The notes: generated from the sequence alone by a model not told the origin. 64,000 nucleotides of DNA from an uncultured Candidatus Poseidoniales archaeon (GCA_905182185.1 CAJJAP010000010.1:87225-151224), one strand, 5' to 3'; counted from the first letter of the stretch, positions 10,001 through 19,022 are shown. Numbers and translations are program-made.

Positions 10001-10469
10001 AAGAAGTCGATTTGCAGATTCATTAGTTTCACCAGAAGTATTAGAATCAGTTCTAACAGAGAAAGTAGTTTCTGAATTGGTTGAAAATGTATTATCAGAT
10101 TTCAGCACATGGAAGCCTCTTGATTTACATGCTGAAGCAGAATCTGACAATCCTGAAAATACCGAAGCAGTAAACAAATTCCTCTTGGAATATAGTGACA
10201 TATACGAGGAACTAACCGATATGAAGCGCACAAGAGGAAACCCGTTGCGAACGGTACTTGAGGATAGAGACATTTATCCTGAAGCACCAGATATTGATAT
10301 TATCAAAATTGCAACGCACTTAGCAGACCAACCATTACGTGGAATTGGTACAGTTTTAATCGCTACCCGCGATGGAGACTTTACTATGGTAGCAAGAGCA
10401 TTCGAAGAACGATTTGGATTTGGAGTCGCTAAGAATAGCAGAACTCTAAATCTCTGGATTCGCACATGA
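7062..10469 (+). CDS. Giant helical-repeat protein with C-terminal PIN domain
   Basis: A soluble protein of 1135 residues. The first 60 residues are helical, then comes a basic Arg/His/Gly-rich linker (about 65-85, RRHHRRGGRG) that could bind nucleic acid. A very long alpha-helical region (about 110-890) resembles degenerate TPR/HEAT repeats. The C-terminal 230 residues form a PIN nuclease domain: VDTNILID (about residue 912), a helical insert, then ATRDGDF (about residue 1100), with acidic residues in the catalytic positions. PIN domains cut RNA. Here the long scaffold suggests a large RNA-processing or ribosome-associated complex rather than a small toxin, and no antitoxin gene is adjacent. 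Start choices are GTG at 7062 or ATG at 7068. Confidence 0.75.
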   Translation: MSMQENLMNICLDKAFQANVPKNKRQIIISRIAEWKMLDKPFRTFVHLAIDEVEAPAVDEDENTPSRKKSVGRRHHRRGGRGTASSDPLDWIPSPQEVLMPDSGSDPYRLATLMVHKILKSDDWDDDWNSTETSLRDSCLAEGVHPAWVSIGEKTGVLGIFAGFPKAKVKKQASAKIDTSLGRIDVENSKQLATVLSTLTSSSNDASIHVAYQKVASQLKNQRNLKVDPELLNLTGPSSIISVLLHLASRSDASDSLKELAKTDSQLAAELSDYSQLKNGVVTDWQQSRSITGDDSLSMARRLFAWRNPPVDAGDLSSDELNKGLEILLQGDSKQSQTEKLQWWRLSALHREGKGQDAVEVLISLQLESSADLTTLLPLIADLPGDSASEWLNQQIPHLDEMALVQISSSQSIDINSRNLAVKRLQDAGGEAWEQVIAVAIPLFTQTMELRRLAKVITNNELLAIAHPYETLFAAHILAAGKENELWDSVRESRKIALTHIHNTDAPDIFSSTSEALLMLLEGSSIVDERLTSLLDKGGLKAFGEIRQALRDGGDGIASSKSLDDLSTCVEAAGLSSMEQILFNSVISTLRLNRVGLMLQNGDQDTEAITTLDSILAEDNISTGLIHTVRHLVLEHDIGLPSLVAWYQINNPLSPWHTLTRAAVLASEGDELNSARDYRKAGDHEEFDYEHSIMLYRKALIHLAFASQWKEAIELLEAQPALKTALTRRFQLYLQVSFTATHQKTDEATKILKEFVRRTKMVNEENAEGEMESRSRQYFADDELDLLRSYHLEHPRPLPREPFAGRVTAAFNSLQKTRRRQRNSPDTLFIQLMQGNPTPQEIYALANTTAEEKAIDGLMFLERAQTSGKFTPTELGLLADTERTLFTQHKNQITSSKRRFLRHLKLTPLVIVDTNILIDSLVQRLALRLELSADASLDITGIGNFHNVLLNRAKDDRVKLWLPKIVQSELRSLAKGIDRLRSRFADSLVSPEVLESVLTEKVVSELVENVLSDFSTWKPLDLHAEAESDNPENTEAVNKFLLEYSDIYEELTDMKRTRGNPLRTVLEDRDIYPEAPDIDIIKIATHLADQPLRGIGTVLIATRDGDFTMVARAFEERFGFGVAKNSRTLNLWIRT

Positions 10470-10561
10470 ATCTTTTCCTTGGATGGAACAAAGTGTAAAC
10501 TGCGCTTTAATAGGCTAAGTGAAATAGCCATTTCTTCAATTATACGATAATGATTCTATGA

Positions 10562-11797
10562 TTACATATGGGAGATCATTGCATCTCCGAAATCGCTACA
10601 TGACAATAGAGTAGCACCGTCCATCAAACGCTCGAAGTCGTATGTGACCGTAGCAGCAGATATCGCTCCTTCCATTCCCTTCACAATTAGGTCAGCAGCG
10701 TCATGCCATTCCATATGACGAAGCATCATTTCAGCAGATAGAATCAGTGAGCCAGGGTTGACTTTGTTCATTCCAGCGTACTTTGGAGCAGTTCCATGAG
10801 TTGCCTCAAATATTGCAATACCATTGTCGTAATTGATATTGGCACCAGGGGCAATTCCGATTCCACCAACTTGTGCAGCCAATGCATCAGAGATGTAATC
10901 TCCATTGAGATTCATAGTTGTTAAGACTCCATATTCGGAAGGCCTTAGAATGATTTGCTGAAGCATTGCGTCTGCAATAACATCCTTGATTATGATTGCA
11001 TTGCCAGTTTTTGGATTTGTAAGAGTACACCATGGTCCACCATCAAGTTCACTCGCACCAAATTCATCCTTTGCTAATTGGTAGCCCCAGTCACGGAATC
11101 CACCCTCGGTGAATTTCATAATGTTGCCCTTGTGAACTAAAGTGACGCTTTCTTTGTCATTATCAACTGCATATTTGATTGCAGCTCTTACAATACGAGC
11201 AGTCCCTTCTTGGCTAATTGGTTTTATTCCAATTCCAGATGTATTAGGGAAGCGTATTTTGTCAACTCCCATTTCATTTTGTAAGAAATCGATGACCTTT
11301 TTGACTTCAGGAGAACCTGCTTCCCATTCAATTCCTGCGTATACATCTTCTGAGTTTTCACGGAAAATAATCATATCAACATTTTCTGGAGCCTTCACTG
11401 GAGATGGAGTTCCTTCATACCAGCGTACTGGCCTTACACAAGCATACAGATCCAGTTTTTGCCTAAGCGCAACATTGAGAGAACGAATTCCACCGCCAAC
11501 TGGTGTAGTGAGTGGTCCTTTAATCGATACTAATCCGGTACGCATTGCATCAAGAGTTTCTTCAGGTAACCATTCTCCAGTTGCATTGAACGCCTTTTCA
11601 CCAGCCAATACTTCTGACCAAACAATTTGCTTTTGACCAGAATAAGCCTTTTCAATTGAAGCGTTGACTACTTTTATCATTACAGGAGTAATATCAACCC
11701 CAATGCCGTCACCTTCAATGTAATTGATAACAGGGTCATTCGGTACGTTAAGAAGTCCATTTTCCATAGTTATTGCAGTTCCAGACATAGCACTCAT
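10562..11797 (-). CDS. icd: Isocitrate dehydrogenase, NADP-dependent
   Basis: Oxidative decarboxylation of isocitrate to 2-oxoglutarate in the TCA cycle. The 411-residue length and motifs match the dimeric prokaryotic type. The substrate phosphate-site helix segment [20 protein letters not shown] is present, with the Ser that bacterial IDH kinase modifies. Also present are [11 protein letters not shown], the Asp metal ligands in [11 protein letters not shown] and NLNGDYISD, and the cofactor loop HGTAPKYAG. The Lys-Tyr pair in that loop is the NADP-selecting signature. The ATG at 11785 is an alternative start, because the first residues repeat MSAMSG. It is divergent from the OsmC gene across about 50 bases. 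Confidence 0.95.
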   Translation of the reverse strand: MSAMSGTAITMENGLLNVPNDPVINYIEGDGIGVDITPVMIKVVNASIEKAYSGQKQIVWSEVLAGEKAFNATGEWLPEETLDAMRTGLVSIKGPLTTPVGGGIRSLNVALRQKLDLYACVRPVRWYEGTPSPVKAPENVDMIIFRENSEDVYAGIEWEAGSPEVKKVIDFLQNEMGVDKIRFPNTSGIGIKPISQEGTARIVRAAIKYAVDNDKESVTLVHKGNIMKFTEGGFRDWGYQLAKDEFGASELDGGPWCTLTNPKTGNAIIIKDVIADAMLQQIILRPSEYGVLTTMNLNGDYISDALAAQVGGIGIAPGANINYDNGIAIFEATHGTAPKYAGMNKVNPGSLILSAEMMLRHMEWHDAADLIVKGMEGAISAATVTYDFERLMDGATLLSCSDFGDAMISHM

Positions 11798-11846
11798 GCT
11801 GAGCCACCGGCATCCCCTTCAAGAATCAACCGCCCAATTGGTGATA

Positions 11847-12272
11847 ATGTGTACAAGCATTTCAAAACCTGTGGCGCATGGTAGTGGCATGCAGAGCAAG
11901 GTTGAATGGCTTGGCCAACATGGGTTAAAATGCATTAATTCCAATGGGCAGAGTCTAGATTTAGATTGGGAAGAAGGGCCAAGTCCGATGCAAGTAACAC
12001 TACAAATGATTGGTGCATGCTCTTTGGTAGATGTCGTAATCGGCTTGAAGGAACGACAATTTTCCAAGGCGTGGGTTGAATTGGATAGCGAGAGGGCAGA
12101 ACATGCTCCTCGGGTTTTCACCTCAATAGAAATGGTATACCACGTCACAGGAGATGTTCCTAAGAAACTCGTAGAACGAGTCGTAGCAAAGAGCCATGAG
12201 AAATATTGTAGCGTTTCAAATATGTTTAATCAATCTGTAGAAATTACTTGGAGAGTAGAGATTCATAATTGA
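11847..12272 (+). CDS. OsmC-like protein
   Basis: OsmC/Ohr-fold protein of about 140 residues. The fold is recognised from the strand pattern KVEWLGQHGLKCI, the segment GPSPMQVTLQMIGACSLVDVV with the conserved Cys at the start of the long helix, and the C-terminal EKYCSVSNMF with the second Cys. Family members reduce organic or lipoyl-linked hydroperoxides using these two cysteines. ATG at 11847 is chosen because the frame upstream runs into the divergent icd start. ATG at 11889 would still retain the whole fold. Confidence 0.8.
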   Translation: MCTSISKPVAHGSGMQSKVEWLGQHGLKCINSNGQSLDLDWEEGPSPMQVTLQMIGACSLVDVVIGLKERQFSKAWVELDSERAEHAPRVFTSIEMVYHVTGDVPKKLVERVVAKSHEKYCSVSNMFNQSVEITWRVEIHN

Positions 12273-12329
12273 ATTTTCAGATGATCTTGCAATACAATTT
12301 TACAAAAATTCATATTTGGAGAGAGTGAA

Positions 12330-12974
12330 ATGCGCTTGATAATAATGAGAGCCAATAGAAATAAATTATTGGTTTCATTACTATTTTTCATTCTATTATT
12401 TTCATCTCCGTTGGCTCATAGCGCTCCATCAGGAGTCGGAGATATTGGTGATGAAGGGTGTCTATGTCATGGCGCAAAATCCCAATTAACTTCGGTTATA
12501 ATTGACGGTATTCCACAGGACTGGGCGGCAAACAATAGTTACGAGATGTCTATAATTATCAATAGTTCAATTGAAATCTCGGGTCAAGAAAATGCGCGAA
12601 TAGGTGGATTTAGATTAATAGTGGATGCTGGAGATGTTATTTTTGCTGAAAACAATCACACTCAAGTAATCAACGAGGGCTACACTCATACATCTCAAGG
12701 AAATCAGTATAGGCAGTGGAATTTCACTTGGACTGCACCTAGTTCTAATGATTCGGTAGTCAATTTTGTAGTGTTTGGTAATGCGGTAAACTCCAATGGG
12801 CAATCCTCGGGAGATGCTTGGAATTATTACTCGACTACAGTGGCAGGTGAAGGATATACGGGTGTCATTGAACAGCCGGCTGACTATTCAAGTAAGTTTC
12901 TAAATCGGGAAATTGCCCTATTGCTATTCGCAGTAATTTCCTTAGTTGGATTATTTTATTATTCAACTAAATGA
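12330..12974 (+). CDS. Membrane-anchored exported protein, choice-of-anchor-V-like
   Basis: A 214-residue protein with an N-terminal signal sequence (hydrophobic at about 15-30, Ala-rich cleavage region before APSGVG), an extracellular beta-rich domain and one C-terminal anchor helix (about 193-211). Just after the signal is GCLCHGA, a Cys-x-Cys-His element. Related exported proteins often carry a CxxCH heme site at this place, so this is one residue short of a normal c-type heme motif. The domain has several Asn-x-Ser/Thr sites. The start could be the internal ATG at 12345. The role is unknown; metal or heme binding is possible. Confidence 0.6.
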   Translation: MRLIIMRANRNKLLVSLLFFILLFSSPLAHSAPSGVGDIGDEGCLCHGAKSQLTSVIIDGIPQDWAANNSYEMSIIINSSIEISGQENARIGGFRLIVDAGDVIFAENNHTQVINEGYTHTSQGNQYRQWNFTWTAPSSNDSVVNFVVFGNAVNSNGQSSGDAWNYYSTTVAGEGYTGVIEQPADYSSKFLNREIALLLFAVISLVGLFYYSTK

Positions 12975-12976
12975 AC

Positions 12977-14107
12977 TCAGTTAACAAATTCAATTTGGCG
13001 ATTTCGTAGCGACCTAAGTTGGCGGTTTTCACTAGCACCATGTATCTGGTCACTCTTTACTCCAGTCAGTACCAACATTACTCGGATATCTTCGCCAAGT
13101 GATTCATCAACAGCAGCACCCCAAATTATTTTGGCGTGTGGACTGACTTTTTCTTGAATTATTTGTGCACAGCGTTCTGCTTCACCGAGTGTTAGTGAAC
13201 TTCCACCAACGACATTTATCAGTGCCCCTCTTGCATCGGTTGTATCAATTTCTAGTAATGGTGAGTTCAAAGCCTCTAAAGTAGCCTCTTCAGCACGATT
13301 CTCGCCTGAAGCAGCACCCAAACCAATCATAGCAACACCGCTACCAGAATTGATTACTGCACGTAAATCTTCAAAGTCGAGGTTTACCATTCCATCAGTG
13401 GTCAATAATTCTGTTACGCCAGTGATTGAACGAACCAATAATTCATCTCCAACTCTAAAAGCACTAGCAATTGGTAGATTCTTGACGCCTTCAATTTCTA
13501 ATAGCCTTTCATTAGGAATGACCAGGATAGTATCGCAATGCTCGCGTAGACGTTCTAATCCCCACTCTGCATTTTGCTTTCTAAGCGATCCTTCTGACTT
13601 GAACGGATAAGTTACTACGGCAATGGTCATCGCCCCTTGCTTCTTTGCTAATCGAGCGATATGTCCAGCAGCACCGGTTCCAGAGCCACCACCCATTCCT
13701 GCTGTAATAATAGCAAGTTGAGTATCGTTGGTGATTTTACGCAATGAGATTTCCGACTCTAATGCAGCAGCTTCGCCTTTTGTTGGGTCGCCGCCAGCAC
13801 CCCTGCCTCTAGCAGTTCGTCCAATCAGAACTTTGTTTTCGATAGGAGACATCAACAATGCTTGTGCATCTGTGTTGATAGCATAACCAGTAACATATTC
13901 TGAATCAAATAAGTTTTCTTCGAATAAACGATTGATTGCGTTGCATCCTGCTCCACCGACACCGTAAACTCTTATTCGTGGTTGTAGTGATTCTAACAAG
14001 GCTTTCAATTCGGCTTCATCACCAGTTCCAATCGGTGGAAGATCAGCTGATGGCTTGGTTTGTTCATCGTCGGAAAGTTCGAGAACACGTTCAATAAGAT
14101 GACGCAT
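12977..14107 (-). CDS. ftsZ: Cell division protein FtsZ
   Basis: Tubulin-like GTPase that forms the division ring. After about 40 variable residues come the nucleotide-binding segments: GVGGAGCNAINRL (about 50-62), INTDAQAL, and the tubulin signature GMGGGSGTGAA, where Ser replaces the first Thr of the usual GGGTGTG. The T7 synergy-loop region follows as NLDFEDLRAVI, supplying the catalytic acidic residues. The length of 376 residues is normal for archaeal FtsZ. The C-terminus lacks a clear bacterial FtsA-binding peptide. Starts are ambiguous only at the N-terminal extension. Whether it is FtsZ1 or FtsZ2 was not resolved. Confidence 0.93.
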   Translation of the reverse strand: MRHLIERVLELSDDEQTKPSADLPPIGTGDEAELKALLESLQPRIRVYGVGGAGCNAINRLFEENLFDSEYVTGYAINTDAQALLMSPIENKVLIGRTARGRGAGGDPTKGEAAALESEISLRKITNDTQLAIITAGMGGGSGTGAAGHIARLAKKQGAMTIAVVTYPFKSEGSLRKQNAEWGLERLREHCDTILVIPNERLLEIEGVKNLPIASAFRVGDELLVRSITGVTELLTTDGMVNLDFEDLRAVINSGSGVAMIGLGAASGENRAEEATLEALNSPLLEIDTTDARGALINVVGGSSLTLGEAERCAQIIQEKVSPHAKIIWGAAVDESLGEDIRVMLVLTGVKSDQIHGASENRQLRSLRNRQIEFVN

Positions 14108-14196
14108 ATACGTTATGCTCTCTCAAGTGCCCTTGAAGATACCGCTTCAAATATACCCTCACAGTGGAGTTTCGTTGGTTTTTACAATTTTCGGAA

Positions 14197-15231
14197 TCAG
14201 TCACGAAGTCCTTCTTGAGTTACCTGATAAACACATTCTCCATCAGGCAAGTTAGGAGAGTCCACTAAGCGTGCAATTCTTCTTCCAGCCTTTGCTTTGC
14301 GCAAGTACAATCTAAATGTTGATGCGTGAGCAAGAATGTGCCCACCGATCGGCTTTGTAGGATCTCCCCACATTGCATCAGGTTTCGAGTGAACTTGATT
14401 AGTAACTAGAATTAGCGCATTATTGACAGTTGCTAATTGTTTCAAGTCCTTCAAGTGACGGTTTAGCTTTTGTTGCCTATTTGCAAGCATTCCTCTACCA
14501 ATATATTCGGCTCTGAAATGGCTTGTTAAAGAATCAACGATAATCATTTTAACATTTAATCCCTTACTCATTCTCTTGATCTCTTCAGCGAGAAGCATTT
14601 GGTGATCGGAATTATATGCTCTTGCTACATGTATTCGTGCAAGAACTTTATCCGGATCTAATCCATAGCCACGTGCCATTTGAGTAATTCGCTCTGGGCG
14701 GAAAGTATCTTCAGTATCAATATAGAAAACATCTCCATCAAGACCGCCTTCTTCGACAGGAAGAGTACAATTTACTGCAAGTTGATGTCCGATTTGAGTC
14801 TTACCTGAGCCAAATTCGCCATATACTTCAACCAGTGATTGGGTTTCAAAACCGCCACCTAATAGGTCATCAATTGACTGTACCTTGCTGTGTAACTTCT
14901 GAACTTGGCGTCTTCGCTCCAATAACGCTTCACCGGAAATAAATCCACCAATATTCGCCATTCTCTTTGCAGCAGATATTATCTTTGCAGCAACACCTTC
15001 GCCTAATTCAGCTTGTTCTGCTAAGTCACCAGGTGCCATTACAGCCAGTGATAAGAGGTTGTCAAATCCAGCTTCTCGCAATTTTTCTGCGGTCGCAGGA
15101 CCAACGCCAGGAAGCTCGTCTATCTTCGCCTCACCCTCTTCATCCAGTGCCATTAATGGGATTGGTTCATCCAGCACCTCTTCATTCTTTTCTATCTCAA
15201 TTTTCGCATTCTTCTTCGCTTTGGTTGCCAT
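14197..15231 (-). CDS. radA: DNA repair and recombination protein RadA
   Basis: Archaeal recombinase that forms filaments on single-stranded DNA and catalyses strand exchange. From the N-terminus: a Lys/Glu-rich tail, a helix-hairpin-helix domain ([18 protein letters not shown]), the polymerisation and linker region, Walker [10 protein letters not shown] (about residue 135), Walker [12 protein letters not shown] (about 227), and the L1/L2 DNA-binding loops ([32 protein letters not shown]). The ATG at 15231 (MATKAKK) is preferred over the one eleven codons upstream, since RadA proteins have short N-termini. It is complete, of normal length, and transcribed in the same direction as ftsZ. Confidence 0.95.
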   Translation of the reverse strand: MATKAKKNAKIEIEKNEEVLDEPIPLMALDEEGEAKIDELPGVGPATAEKLREAGFDNLLSLAVMAPGDLAEQAELGEGVAAKIISAAKRMANIGGFISGEALLERRRQVQKLHSKVQSIDDLLGGGFETQSLVEVYGEFGSGKTQIGHQLAVNCTLPVEEGGLDGDVFYIDTEDTFRPERITQMARGYGLDPDKVLARIHVARAYNSDHQMLLAEEIKRMSKGLNVKMIIVDSLTSHFRAEYIGRGMLANRQQKLNRHLKDLKQLATVNNALILVTNQVHSKPDAMWGDPTKPIGGHILAHASTFRLYLRKAKAGRRIARLVDSPNLPDGECVYQVTQEGLRD

Positions 15232-15442
15232 TTCACTCACTTCCAAACTGCTCTGTACCACCAATGGTATATGAAGAAACGAAACGGGGCATCAAATCGA
15301 TTCGTCATAATAGCCGAAGAAATCGAGCCGCTAAAGGCATCACTGAGGCTAATATATTCACTTTCACTTCAGATTTCCTCAAACTGAAACTGAAATCAAT
15401 CATTTTTGTTTTGAGTAATTATTCGCTCTAAAGGAACAGTAA

Positions 15443-16251
15443 TCACTCTTCACCAACAGGGAAAGGATTGGGTTCACTCTCTTCAGCAAGATATTTGATA
15501 GTCACATCGTGATTAACATCAATATTGTCTGTCTCCTTGGTCGATTACAACCGATAGAATCCAAATACCTTCCATTACATTGTATTGGTCGTAATTCCAT
15601 GAAGCATCTTGCCCATCGCCAATTATTTCGCTATGAGTGCCTTGTTCTTCTTCATTTGGGTCATTCAAGTGCCAACTAACAGTATCTTGTCCACCACCAG
15701 CCATCCAAACTTCGAGGGTTAGTAACAGTTGATTCAATTTGAATGAATTCCGGAAGTTGGCATTCACAATCCGGTGTTGCGTCAATATTCATCTCTCGTG
15801 GAGAATCTTCATTTGTCTCGCTCCAGATAATTTGTTTTTCAATTCTTACAGTAATAGAGAAATTATTGTCATTTCCTTGGTCATCGACTGCGCCCAAGTA
15901 AACAGTGAATAATCCATGGGTCATGTATGTATAACTAATTTCTGCAGTTTCGTCAGCATTGGCTACAAATTGGCTTGTTCCATCACCTGGAACTACGTAG
16001 AAACTTTTCATTTGCCCATTTTCAGATGTTGTGCGAGCAAAATCAAAGGACAATTCAACACCATTCTCAGAGATTTGATTGCCCTCACGGATCTCTTCAA
16101 CAATAGTGCCGCTTGTCGTTTCATAATACACTATCATGTCAATAGGGCTTGGCGCCTTATCAGAATCTCCACTTGAGCCTAAACATCCGGCGATTGAGGC
16201 GCTTAGCATCACGAAACAAAGTAATAATGGCACAATTCGGCTACTTCGCAT
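15443..16251 (-). CDS. Lipoprotein with PKD-like domain, two frameshifts
   Basis: The protein starts with a signal peptide and lipobox (MLSASIAGC, Cys at about residue 23 from the ATG at 16251), then a Ser/Gly/Asp linker. A beta domain follows, with SFDFARTTSENG and YTYMTHGLFTVYLGAVDDQGN, the pattern of PKD/Ig-like domains. The frame breaks at the GGG run 15716-15718 (correct continuation NLEVWMAGGGQDT) and again near 15535-15541 (continuation ETDNIDVNHDVTIKYL). With both repaired, the protein ends at 15443 after about 268 residues. The second half is a further beta domain with Trp-rich strands. It is probably a surface protein; its binding partner is unknown. Confidence 0.65.
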
Positions 16252-16392
16252 GTATTGGTGTGAGAGGGTACTGGTTGATGAACCCAGTGATTGCAGAGTC
16301 ACTTTTTATCACTCATAATCGTCAATATTGTTATTTTAGTATTAGGTTGTTGAGTCGGTGGATTGAAAGCAGGGGAACTTTGCCGCTTGGTT

Positions 16393-16467
16393 AACGAGGT
16401 GGGGTAGTCTGGATATCCCGTCGGGCTCATAACCCGGAGACCGGTGGTTCAAATCCATCCCTCGTTA
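16393..16467 (+). tRNA. Initiator tRNA-Met (CAT)
   Basis: A 75-base cloverleaf. The acceptor stem AACGAGG pairs with CCTCGTT, with A as discriminator. The anticodon loop CTCATAA carries CAT. The anticodon stem has three stacked G-C pairs next to the loop (GGG/CCC), and the acceptor begins with an A-U pair, both hallmarks of archaeal initiator tRNA. The T arm is GGTGG TTCAAAT CCATC. No CCA is encoded. A T-run directly after position 16467 probably terminates transcription. There is no intron. Confidence 0.93.
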
Positions 16468-16471
16468 TTTT

Positions 16472-17215
16472 TCAACTATACTCGTAGTAGTCGTGTTTTG
16501 GTTTCAATTTATCCAATGCAGATTGTAATTTAGCATTGGCTACTGCCTCACCACTTTCTATTGCAGCAATCTCTTTTTCTAGCCTTTCAGATACTTTATT
16601 GACAGCAGATATTTGTGAAGTCTGTACTCCATTCAATGCTTGTAAAGTTGCAAGTAGTTTTTTTGCATCTTGAGCAGGCCTATTTTCAGGTTCAAGTAGG
16701 AATAAGCCATCTCGTTTTATCACCATCTCAGAAGCAGCGCAACAATCCAATAGAACTTGCAATATCTTCTTATCCGGTCCGATTGCAACTACGGCTTCAT
16801 AAGCCGCAGCAACGTGATTCGGTGCTAGTTTTTGGCATTTAGAATATGCTTTTTGTGCAGGTCTATTTCTCCCAGCAGCAGCATGTAAGTTACCTTCTCT
16901 GCGATAGTCTTCAGCAGGTGGAGTTGATTTTGAGATCAATTCAGGAGCATTTTTTTTCAAAATACTAGTTAACTTTTTACGCTCTTTATGCAGTATTTTG
17001 ACTATCGAAACTCCTTCTTTGGCCTTATTGCGCAGTAGTAAAATATCGCAATATAGTCTCAGCCCCTTTACCAACATGACTTGAGAGTCAACAGCTCTTT
17101 TCTTGTTGGCCAATAGCATACTGGTAAATTCGGAGGCCATTACCTCTGACATTTCCATTCTACCATCTTGGATATACCGCTCAATTTGCAGTAGAGTTTG
17201 TGCAGGGTCACTCAT
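16472..17215 (-). CDS. Helical repeat (TPR-like) protein
   Basis: A 247-residue all-helical soluble protein. The central part reads like tetratricopeptide repeats (LHAAAGRNRPAQKAYSKCQKLAPNH and neighbours), and the C-terminal 60 residues form a probable coiled coil (SERLEKEIAAIESGEAVAN). The ATG at 17215 (MSDPAQT) is preferred; one at 17233 is possible. It ends only five bases from the tRNA 3' end on the opposite strand. It probably mediates protein contacts; no enzyme motif is present. Confidence 0.6.
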   Translation of the reverse strand: MSDPAQTLLQIERYIQDGRMEMSEVMASEFTSMLLANKKRAVDSQVMLVKGLRLYCDILLLRNKAKEGVSIVKILHKERKKLTSILKKNAPELISKSTPPAEDYRREGNLHAAAGRNRPAQKAYSKCQKLAPNHVAAAYEAVVAIGPDKKILQVLLDCCAASEMVIKRDGLFLLEPENRPAQDAKKLLATLQALNGVQTSQISAVNKVSERLEKEIAAIESGEAVANAKLQSALDKLKPKHDYYEYS

Positions 17216-17320
17216 ACCAAACATGATGCTCAAATACGGCGTTTACTCCCTGCCCTATGATTGCTTCTCCATTTTCAAGGATTAACCAATTATTGTTACA
17301 GTATTCAAAGCGGATGAAAT

Positions 17321-17599
17321 TTAATCTAATAAAGGTGCAGCAGTCAGTGTTTTTGTTGTTTCAACTCCGCCAATATTACGGATTACATTGACCACTATCG
17401 TGGATAACAATCCAAAATCAGGACATTGTATTTTCACAAATATATCATATTCTCCGAACAAGATTAGGGATTCTGTAACCTCTTCTATTTGGCGTAACTT
17501 TTCAATGACATGGTTTTCCTTTCCTGGCTCTGTAACGATTAACACAATCGCTGTTGCGGCTCCATATTGCATCTGTGGTAACTCCTCTATGGCCACCAA
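17321..17599 (-). CDS. Stand-alone Lrp/AsnC ligand-binding (RAM) domain protein
   Basis: A 92-residue protein that is only the alpha/beta RAM domain of Lrp/AsnC regulators (AIVLIVTEPGKENHVIEKL, then LILFGEYDIFVKIQCPD, then the C-terminal TKTLTAAPLLD strand). No DNA-binding helix-turn-helix is present. Such stand-alone RAM proteins oligomerise and bind amino acids, and may modulate full-length Lrp proteins. A shorter start at the ATG encoding MQYGAATA is possible. It is divergent from the kinase gene, with start codons only a few tens of bases apart. Confidence 0.8.
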   Translation of the reverse strand: MVAIEELPQMQYGAATAIVLIVTEPGKENHVIEKLRQIEEVTESLILFGEYDIFVKIQCPDFGLLSTIVVNVIRNIGGVETTKTLTAAPLLD

Positions 17600-17641
17600 A
17601 TTGTAGCGCTCATGTTTAATGGTTCAGTTAGATGGCCCACC

Positions 17642-18190
17642 ATGGCAGATGATTTGTGCATCGCAATTACGGGAACTCCGGGTACTGGAAAAACCAGTAT
17701 CTGTGAAACACTAGAGAAAAATGGATTCACGATTTATTCGGTTGAACAATTAGCCAAACAACATGAGTGTCTTGGTGAAATCGATTCCGATGACAATTCT
17801 GCACCAGTAGATGTCCACAAATTAGCTGATGAATGGCAATGTGAAGATGCTGGAATCGTATTTGTTGATGGACATTTGTCACATCTATTAGAGGTGGAAG
17901 CGGTTGTAGTACTGCGTTGTGATCCAAATGTTATCAAAACAAGGCTTAGTCAACGTGAATACGGAGATGAAAAAGTCGCCGCTAATGTTGAGTGGGAAAT
18001 GATTTCCGGCGTTTGGTCCGAGATGCTTGAATTTGAAATTGAAACACCCTGTTTAGAATTAGACACATCTGAAAAATCACCTGAGCAATTAGTTGAAGAA
18101 ATATTTGACTGGATAGAGGAAGGTTGTCAATCACCAAGCGTCGAAGAAAATGCCTCTAAAGCAATAGATTGGATTTCAAATATTGTTTGA
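17642..18190 (+). CDS. AK6/Fap7-like P-loop nucleotide kinase
   Basis: A P-loop NTPase of about 183 residues, of the archaeal adenylate kinase / AK6 (Fap7) group. It has the Walker A motif GTPGTGKTS near the N-terminus, VFVDGHLSHLL, then the VVVLRCDPNVIKTRLSQREY segment typical of this group, including the Arg-rich lid. In eukaryotes and archaea, Fap7 works with uS11 (Rps14) in late small-subunit maturation and has adenylate kinase or ATPase activity. ATG at 17642 is chosen because it puts the P-loop at the usual distance from the start. The acidic C-terminal helix is slightly extended. Confidence 0.8.
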   Translation: MADDLCIAITGTPGTGKTSICETLEKNGFTIYSVEQLAKQHECLGEIDSDDNSAPVDVHKLADEWQCEDAGIVFVDGHLSHLLEVEAVVVLRCDPNVIKTRLSQREYGDEKVAANVEWEMISGVWSEMLEFEIETPCLELDTSEKSPEQLVEEIFDWIEEGCQSPSVEENASKAIDWISNIV

Positions 18191-18265
18191 AAAAGAATAG
18201 TACACACAATAATTCAGCCACAAACCTCAACCCCTGCCTCAACTTCGCAGAGTTTGGTGGAGTGA

Positions 18266-18973
18266 ATGGCACTTGAGAAATTACGTCTTCAATGGGAAAA
18301 ATTCTTTGAGCCCATTCTTAATTTCTTAGGCGATACTAACCCTTCCGTATTAACTTGGGTCGCATTACCAATCGGGCTATTGGGTGGCGTTGCTATCGCT
18401 GTTGCTCCTATGGATGAATATGGTGCAACACTCCTATTAGTCGGCGCCTTTTTGATAGGGGTTTCAACTATACTAGACGGTCTAGATGGGCCTTTGGCTA
18501 GGAGAAATGGAATGGTTACTCGGTGGGGTGATTATCTAGATCACACCTTCGATAGATTGCTGGATGGAACTTGGATTGTATGTATTGCAATCTCCCCATT
18601 CGTTGGTGATATGTCATTTGGATTAGTGGTTGCATGGTTTACATTATTGGGATCTTATATGGGAACTCAGGCTCAAGCGGTTGCAGGAACAAGAAATTAC
18701 CGTGGCTTTGGAAGAGCGGATAGAACAATCATGTCAATTGTAGCACTAATTTTATCCGGTCTTTTTATCTTCCTTGATGTTGGAAGTTTTGGCTATTTCC
18801 CAGGTATCTTTGACCATATCGAAATCAGTCCAATGAGCATAGTATTGATAATTTCGGGTGTTGGCGGAATATACACATTTTTAATACGCTTCGCACAGGC
18901 CAATAATGGGATCAAGGAAATAGACAGAAACGACCCTCTTCCTCAACCGAACCAAGACAAATCTGAGCAATAA
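18266..18973 (+). CDS. CDP-alcohol phosphatidyltransferase family membrane enzyme
   Basis: Integral membrane enzyme with the complete CDP-AP signature: DGLDGPLARRNGM, then GDYLDHTFDR, i.e. D-G-x2-D-G-x2-A-R-x8-G-x3-D-x3-D (about residues 74-98). About six hydrophobic segments follow the usual plan. It transfers a phosphoalcohol from a CDP-linked lipid (in archaea CDP-archaeol) to an alcohol such as inositol phosphate, glycerol phosphate or serine. The acceptor cannot be predicted. The family is essential for membrane lipid headgroups. Confidence 0.87.
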   Translation: MALEKLRLQWEKFFEPILNFLGDTNPSVLTWVALPIGLLGGVAIAVAPMDEYGATLLLVGAFLIGVSTILDGLDGPLARRNGMVTRWGDYLDHTFDRLLDGTWIVCIAISPFVGDMSFGLVVAWFTLLGSYMGTQAQAVAGTRNYRGFGRADRTIMSIVALILSGLFIFLDVGSFGYFPGIFDHIEISPMSIVLIISGVGGIYTFLIRFAQANNGIKEIDRNDPLPQPNQDKSEQ

Positions 18974-19001
18974 TTAATTGTCATAATTTACTATTCTCCG
19001 C

Positions 19002-19016
19002 CACCCCGTAGGGGTG
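19002..19016. repeat. 15-base dyad CACCCCGTAGGGGTG, copy 2
   Basis: Identical to the element at 7048-7062. It lies 6 bases before the ATG of a 20-codon ORF at 19023 and about 68 bases before the surface-protein start. The flanks also agree (gCCACCCC... and GGGGTGTnnGT). Two exact copies of a perfect dyad placed just before start codons suggest a shared control element. Confidence 0.6.
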
Positions 19017-19022
19017 TCTGTA

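Noticed and set aside
7062..10469. Toxin-antitoxin system based on the PIN domain
   Set aside because: The protein is far too large and no small partner gene overlaps it.
11142..11636. 164-codon ORF on the plus strand inside icd
   Set aside because: It lies antisense to a fully conserved enzyme and has no coherent domain.
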